Below are positions 8,322 to 9,068 of a stretch of 9,068 bases of DNA, one piece after another; positions within the stretch are counted from its first letter, which is position 1, and every line of letters begins with the position of its first letter. The notes below the pieces were generated by a model. The model did no database searches. It had not been told where the DNA came from and worked only from the letters and a program-made list of their open reading frames with translations. The position numbers and the translations under genes were made by a program. The stretch is from NCBI GenBank assembly GCA_965232975.1, contig CBDDRG010000019.1, positions 1 through 9,068 of the forward strand, in the 5' to 3' direction. This stretch comes from CBDDRG01 sp965232975 (GTDB taxonomy: Bacteria; Pseudomonadota; Gammaproteobacteria; Pseudomonadales; Porticoccaceae).

Positions 8322-8966
8322 GTGGAATACGCAATTGGTATAGCCGTAATCGTACTCATTCTTTACCTCTTGAGTCGCAGGTCGACGGCGTCCCAGCCAA
8401 AAGTACGGCCTAAGGCGGACCACAAAAGCGATACAGACGATGAATTAGGATGGCTTCGTGAGAGGTGGAAGTTGGCAGACGCTCACCAGCAATCGGGGAG
8501 AGAAGATATTTTCCAGAAATGGTATTTCGACGATGCCACTGAACGTCAGAAAGGCCGATTGAAAGACCTTGGTATAGAAACAGGAAGAGACGCCACAAAA
8601 GGCCAAGCATCGGATCTTATTGGTATTCATGAGCCCGCAGAGGAGCGGAGCCTAGCTATCCTAAAATTTTTCAAGAGATCAACCAAAGGCATGAATCAGA
8701 CGAGAGCTCGACATGAGGTTGCGCAAATTCTGTCAGATCCAGACAACGCGAAAGCATGGGAGAGTCGGCCGCCAACCCAAGAACAAAAGGAGTTCTTTAA
8801 GTTCTTTGGTCTGAATATTGGAAAGGGCCTTACGGCGGCGGATGCGGAGAAAATAATTACAGAGCATGAAACTAAGCTGGCGGAAGCTGAAGACCCGCGG
8901 CTTGATGACTGGGAGGCGTTCTCTGAGAGAGCCTGTCAGAAATTTTGTGTGCGAGGCATACGATGA
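8322..8966 (+). CDS. Membrane-anchored protein with duplicated helical motif, 3' end cut by an IS
   Basis: GTG 8322 follows a strong ribosome site AAGGAGG (8311-8317). The open frame is 214 codons, but only about 201 are native: from about 8925 the sequence is the end of an insertion sequence. Residues 3-18 form one membrane helix, followed by basic residues (SRR), so the rest should face the cytoplasm. Two copies of a motif are visible: 71-102 (DATERQKGRLKDLGIETG...TKGQASDLIGI) and 150-181 (PPTQEQKEFFKFFGLNIG...TAADAEKIITE), with shared Thr-x-x-Gln-Lys, Leu/Phe, Gly, Thr, Ala and Ile positions. I recall similar segments in uncharacterised proteobacterial proteins but cannot name a family. 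Codon use is more AT-rich than nrdAB, suggesting transfer. Its position right after an attC-like site fits a gene cassette. Function unknown. Confidence 0.8.
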   Translation: MEYAIGIAVIVLILYLLSRRSTASQPKVRPKADHKSDTDDELGWLRERWKLADAHQQSGREDIFQKWYFDDATERQKGRLKDLGIETGRDATKGQASDLIGIHEPAEERSLAILKFFKRSTKGMNQTRARHEVAQILSDPDNAKAWESRPPTQEQKEFFKFFGLNIGKGLTAADAEKIITEHETKLAEAEDPRLDDWEAFSERACQKFCVRGIR

Positions 8967-9068
8967 CGAACCAAAGGAGATTGTATGCCACGCAAGAAGA
9001 AGTCAGCCGTAGCGGCGGTGCCGCCTGCGATGGAGATTCCCCGGGAGTTGCTTAAGCAGCTGATCTCC
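8925..9068 (+). mobile_element. Left end of an insertion sequence (probably IS256 family), partial
   Basis: GAGAGCCTGTCAGAAATTTT at about 8927-8946 resembles the terminal inverted repeats of IS256-type elements, and a transposase start follows 58 bp from the likely terminus. The upstream coding frame loses its own sequence character at the same point. The right end and target duplication lie outside the window, so the exact boundary (8925-8927) is approximate. Confidence 0.65.
8985..9068 (+). CDS. Transposase N-terminus, probably IS256/mutator family, partial
   Basis: ATG 8985 follows AAAGGAGA (8973-8980). The 28 visible residues start MPRKKKSAVAAVPP and contain MEIPRELLKQLIS. This Lys/Arg-rich head followed by an IPxELxxQL segment resembles IS256-family transposases. 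The DDE catalytic residues are beyond the window, so the family call rests on the N-terminus and the adjacent terminal repeat. Confidence 0.6.
   Translation, partial: MPRKKKSAVAAVPPAMEIPRELLKQLIS

Overview
The window is GC-rich chromosomal DNA. Its codon use, its NrdAB-type ribonucleotide reductase (RNR) and the paired NrdR boxes upstream fit a gammaproteobacterium, possibly a Chromatiales-like sulfur bacterium; the lineage is an inference and no rRNA or tRNA is present to fix it.

Left part (1-2216, minus strand): a Fic-family enzyme (1149-2216) is followed by the 5' part of a secreted tetratricopeptide repeat (TPR) protein (1011 down to 1, running off the left edge). The TPR gene contains six near-identical 126-bp units plus a recently copied four-unit block.

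Middle (2217-7270, plus strand): a 652-bp non-coding region leads into the class I RNR operon. It carries two NrdR-type boxes 16 bp apart, one perfect DnaA box and a large interrupted palindrome. nrdA (996 aa) has an N-terminal ATP cone, a probable degenerate second cone and an Ala-rich tail. nrdB (about 430 aa) is a tyrosyl-radical type with all metal ligands visible. The two subunits together make deoxynucleotides. Between them lie a four-copy 14-bp repeat, whose first copy includes the nrdA stop codon, and a strong stem-loop.

Right part (7271-9068) is accessory DNA. A small type II toxin-antitoxin (TA) pair, with an intact antitoxin and a frameshifted toxin, sits between the true 3' end of nrdB and a second, drifting copy of the last ~120 bp of nrdB (7873-7992). 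Next come ~190 bp with no recognisable gene and a 126-bp palindromic site that looks like an integron attC site. A less GC-rich, cassette-like gene follows, for a membrane-anchored protein with a duplicated helical motif. That gene is cut by the left end of an insertion sequence whose transposase (probably IS256 family) starts at 8985.

The most interesting signal is this block downstream of nrdB: a duplicated gene end enclosing a TA module, next to an attC-like site and a truncated gene. It suggests repeated capture of small cassettes behind the nrdAB operon.
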